Assembly: GCA_028274465.1 (NCBI GenBank)
Contig: CM051458.1
Location: 25,435,566 to 25,499,565 of the forward strand
DNA: 64,000 bases
Source of the DNA: Plantago ovata
Taxonomy: Eukaryota > Streptophyta > Magnoliopsida > Lamiales > Plantaginaceae
Direction of reading: 5' to 3'
Numbering within the stretch: the first letter of the stretch is position 1; each line of letters opens with the position of its first letter. The notes under the pieces are model-generated. The model saw only the letters and a list, made by a program, of their open reading frames with translations, ran no database searches and was not told the DNA's origin. Positions 60,957 through 64,000 of this stretch are shown here, one piece after another. The position numbers and the translations under genes are program-made.

Positions 60957-61710
60957 TGTTGAAGGGTAATTCGTGTTTCTTTCTAAGTTCGCAATGAGTC
61001 GCTAGTCTAAGTCATTCTAGTTCTTCTTCTTGTAGTATTACTCTGAGATAGGAAGTGAGCCTTCTTGTAGCTTCCTCGTACCTGAAATAGACTAGAGGGG
61101 GGGGGTTAGTGTCTCTTGCCCGGTCTGTAATGTATCAGACCGGAGAGGCGACTTTACGAGTAGGGAGTTGTGAGGCTTCCCTAGTATGAGTAGTGAAAGT
61201 GGTGCTCGTGTGGTGTCATTAATGCTTACTGTTGAGGAGTAAATGAGGCCTTTATATACTTGAGGCCTTTCAACTTCCGGTCATGTAGGATCACGCCACG
61301 TGTACGGCTAGGATTGAGGCCTTCCTCGGCCCAGGCCCATTAAGGAGGTCCGTGGGCCTTGGCCCAAGAGAGCAACCATGGCTGGTCGCTCTGGGGTCCT
61401 CGTGCCTTCCTTGTGCGTGGATGATGCGAGTAGTGTCCTGCTCAGTTTCTGTCAAGGAGCGTTACCTTGACGTAAGGTCTCCTCGAGCCCGAGAGATGCT
61501 CCTCGAGCCCACTAGCAGCTTTGTCCTTGTGAGGAGCTTATTTTGAGGGTTGTCCTCCCAGTGATGGTCGGACACTATGTTGGTCAATCCACACCTTAGT
61601 GACATACTTGGGTGTGGTCGTGCCCCTTGAGGGACGGCCTATGATGCTTTGTTGCGCTCTTAGACCGCTCCAGTTCGTACATGCGGACTGGACATATTTC
61701 AACACTAACA
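60957..61710 (-). repeat. 5' LTR (right copy) of the Tat element
   Basis: 754 bp, TG...CA, the partner of 42296-43051. It would drive the gag-pol transcript leftward. The TATA box is at 61258-61251 (tatataaa on the minus strand), with CACGTG at 61297-61302 about 40 bp upstream. The right flank (61711 onward) is satellite that restarts 38 bp earlier in the monomer than where the left flank stopped. Confidence 0.95.
61251..61302 (-). promoter_or_regulatory. LTR promoter: TATA box with upstream G-box
   Basis: On the minus strand, tatataaagg (TATA, 61258-61249) follows a CACGTG G-box (61302-61297) by about 38 bp. The same pair is in the 3' LTR at 42592-42599 and 42638-42643. G-boxes bind plant bZIP and bHLH factors in light and abscisic-acid responses; use here is inferred. 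Confidence 0.65.
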
Positions 61711-64000
61711 GTAAGGGTAATGGAAAGGTTAGTTTCATCTATAGTACTTGTAGTTAGTTCTCTCCTATGTTTGAGGAAAGGGATATCATAATGGAACACT
61801 CTGAATAGCAATATAACTAATCTAGTGATCTAGTTGTTGTTCTAGATAAGGGAAGACATACAACTCATTCTTTACATGGGATCGTATCTTCATCTACCTA
61901 AAGCAATAGAAAGTGAATGAATGAATCAATAGACAACTAATCTAGTTTGTAAGGGTAATGGAAAGGTTAGTTTCAACTACAGTACTTGTAGTTAGTTCTC
62001 TCCTATGTTTGAGGAAATGGATATCATATTGGAACACTCTAAATAGCAATCTAACTAATCTAGTGATCTAGTTGTTGTTCTAGATAAAGGGAAGACATAC
62101 AACTCCTTCATTACATGAGATTGTATCTTTCATCTACCTAAAGCAATAGAAAGTGAATGAATGAATCAATAGACAACTAATTTAGTTTGTAAGGGTAATG
62201 GAAATGTTAGTTTCAACTACAGTACTTGTAGTTAGTTCTCTCCTATGTTTGAGGAAATGGATATCATAATGGAACACTCTAAATAGAAATTTAACTAATC
62301 TAGTGATCTTGTTGTTGTTCTAGATAAAGGGAAGACATACAACTCATTCTTTACATGGGATTGTATCTTTCATCTACCTAAAGCAATCGAAAGTGAATGA
62401 ATGAATCAATAGACAACTAATCTAGTTTGTAAGGGTAATGGAAAGGTTAGTTTCAACTACAGTACTTGTAGTTAGTTCTCTCCTATGTTTGAGGAAATGG
62501 ATATCATAATGGAACACTCTAAATAGCAATCTAACTAATCTAGTGATCTAGTTGTTGTTCTATACTTACAACTTATTCTTTACATGGCATTGTACATAAA
62601 GCAATAGAAAGTGGATGAATAAATCATCTAGTTAATAAGCACGATAGATAAGTCAGTTTTAATAAAATCTTTAACTTACTCATTAAGGAAGCAAGGGAAC
62701 TTCTTATTTGATTGTGTATATAACTCTAGTACTTGTAGTTAGTTCTCTCCTATGTTTGAGGAAAGGGATATCATAATGGAACACTATAAATAGCAATCTA
62801 ACTAATCTAGTGATCTAGTTGTTGTTCTAGATAAAGGAAAGACATACAACTCATTCTTTACATGGGATTGTATCTTTCATCTACCTAAAGCAATAGAAAG
62901 TGAATGAATGAATCAATACAAAACTAATCTAGTTTGTAAGGGTAATGGAAAGGTTAGTTTCATCTATAGTACTTGTAGTTAGTTTTCTCCTATGTTTGAG
63001 GAAAGGGATATCATAATGGAACACTCTAAATAGCAATATAACTAATCTCGTGATCTAGTTGTTGTTCTAGATAAAGGGAAGACATACAACTCATTCTTTA
63101 CCTGGGATCGTATCTTCATCTACCTAAAGCAATAGAAAGTGAATGAATGAATCAATAGACAACTAATCTAGTTTGTAAGGGTAATGGAAAGATTAGTTTC
63201 AACAACAGTATTTGTAGTTAGTTCTCTCCTATGTTTGAGGAAACGGATATCATAATGGAACACTCTAAATAGCAATCTAACTAATCTAGTGATCTAGTAG
63301 TTGTTCTATACATACAACTCATTCTTTACATGGCATTGTATCTTTCATCTACATAAAGCAATAGAAAGTGGATGAATGAATCATCTAGTTAGTAAGCACA
63401 ATAGATAGGTTAGTTTTAATAGACTCTTTAACTTGCTCATTAAGGAAGCAAGGGAACTTCTTCTTTGATTGTGTATATAACTCTAGTACTTGTAGCTTAG
63501 TTCTCTCCTATGTTTGCGGAAAGGGATATCATAACAGAACACTCTATATAGCAAAACTAATCAAGTGATCTAGTTGTTGTTCTAGATAAAGAGAAGACAT
63601 ACAACTCATTCTTTACATGGGATTGTATCTTTCATCTACCTAAAGCAATAGAAAGTGAATGAATGAATCAATAGACAACTAATCTAGTTTGTAACGGTAA
63701 TGGAAAGGTTAGTTTCTGCTATAGTACTTGTAGTTAGTTCTCTCCTATGTTTGAGGAAAGGGATATAATAATGGAACACTCTAAATAGCAATCTAACTAA
63801 TCTAGTGATCTAGTTGTTGTTCTAGATAAAGGGAAGACATATAACTCATTCTTTACATGGGATTGTATCTTTCATCTACCTAAAGCAATAGAAAGTGAAT
63901 GAATGAATCAATAGAAAACTAATCTAGTTTGTAAGGGTAATGGAAAGGTTAGTTTCATCTATAGTACTTGTAGTTAGTTCTCTCCTATGTTTGAGGAAAG
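61711..64000 (-). repeat. Diverged satellite array, reverse orientation, right of the Tat element
   Basis: Mixed 240-bp and type-B monomers (type B near 62.6-62.75 and 63.35-63.5 kb), more diverged than the 18-35 kb block, e.g. tttcaactacag, aaatggatatcat, cctgggatcg. The orientation is the same as 18,267-42,295, so the Tat element sits within one continuous reverse-oriented array. No genes seen. Confidence 0.95.

Larger units (their letters stand above)
42296..61710 (-). mobile_element. Tat-lineage Ty3/gypsy LTR retrotransposon with antisense gene and nested LINE
   Basis: The element reads right to left: 5' LTR 60957-61710, PBS, gag, PR-RT-RNase H-second RNase H-integrase, an antisense gene region, polypurine tract, 3' LTR 42296-43051. 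It spans 19,415 bp, or about 13.8 kb without the nested LINE-3. RT before integrase gives the Ty3/gypsy order. A second RNase H between the first one and integrase marks the Tat lineage (Grande, RIRE2, Retand, Ogre relatives). LTRs are 756 and 754 bp with 21 substitutions. No 5-bp TSD is present: flanks are gtact and gtaag. gag-pol is broken in several places, so this copy is not autonomous. Confidence 0.93.

Noticed and set aside
1-64000. Calling the satellite centromeric
   Set aside because: Higher-order structure and nested retrotransposons fit, but a 240-bp unit is not diagnostic, I see no centromere-specific element (the gypsy element is Tat, not CRM), and there is no CENH3 evidence in sequence.

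Overview
This window is repetitive, heterochromatin-like DNA from a flowering plant, probably a eudicot. That call rests on plant-type L1 LINEs (DUF4283/CCHC ORF1, and ORF2 ending in a plant RNase H domain) and on a Ty3/gypsy element of the Tat lineage, recognised by a second RNase H after the normal one. I see no host gene, rRNA, tRNA or telomere repeat. Nearly everything is a 240-bp AT-rich tandem satellite, with four retrotransposon insertions and one assembly gap.

Layout. 1-1046: satellite, forward orientation. 1047-7393: near-full-length L1-type LINE (LINE-1) with an 11-bp target-site duplication (TSD). 7394-7518: satellite. 7519-9248: 5'-truncated LINE of a second subfamily (LINE-2). 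9249-18166: forward satellite with higher-order structure (6 x 240 = 1440 bp) and a 289-bp variant monomer. 18167-18266: 100 N. 18267-42295: satellite in the opposite orientation, beginning with about 47 essentially identical monomers and becoming more diverged toward 42 kb. 42296-61710: a 19.4-kb Tat-lineage LTR retrotransposon lying on the minus strand. A third LINE (LINE-3, 44568-50143, 15-bp TSD, same subfamily as LINE-2) is nested inside it. 61711-64000: satellite, reverse orientation.

The Tat element reads leftward: 5' LTR (60957-61710), PBS, gag, then protease-RT-RNase H-second RNase H-integrase, ending at 54477. The coding region is broken by several frameshifts and a TGA in the integrase. 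On the opposite strand, between pol and the 3' LTR (42296-43051), is what looks like a complete gene with its own signals. It has a TATA box (43903), a non-coding first exon without any ATG, three GT-AG introns each with a CTAAC branch-site motif 18-22 bases before the acceptor, a 1024-codon spliced reading frame and a poly(A) signal (53847). Its product has an acidic N-terminus, basic nuclear-localisation-like clusters, a region resembling the 'putative gypsy type transposon' family (PF04195, from memory) and a coiled coil. LINE-3 sits inside its first intron. This antisense gene, with 66-bp palindrome-bearing repeats upstream of its promoter, is the most interesting biology here.

How parts interact: the satellite array is the landing platform, and its higher-order register continues across LINE-1 and LINE-2, so those are true insertions into a pre-existing array. 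gag-pol and the antisense gene are convergent, with their ends about 0.6 kb apart, so read-through could give double-stranded RNA. Several features look like assembly effects and should be checked before any biological reading: the orientation switch at the gap, the perfectly uniform block after it, the rise in small deletions before it, and hybrid monomers near 30.5 and 31.0 kb.
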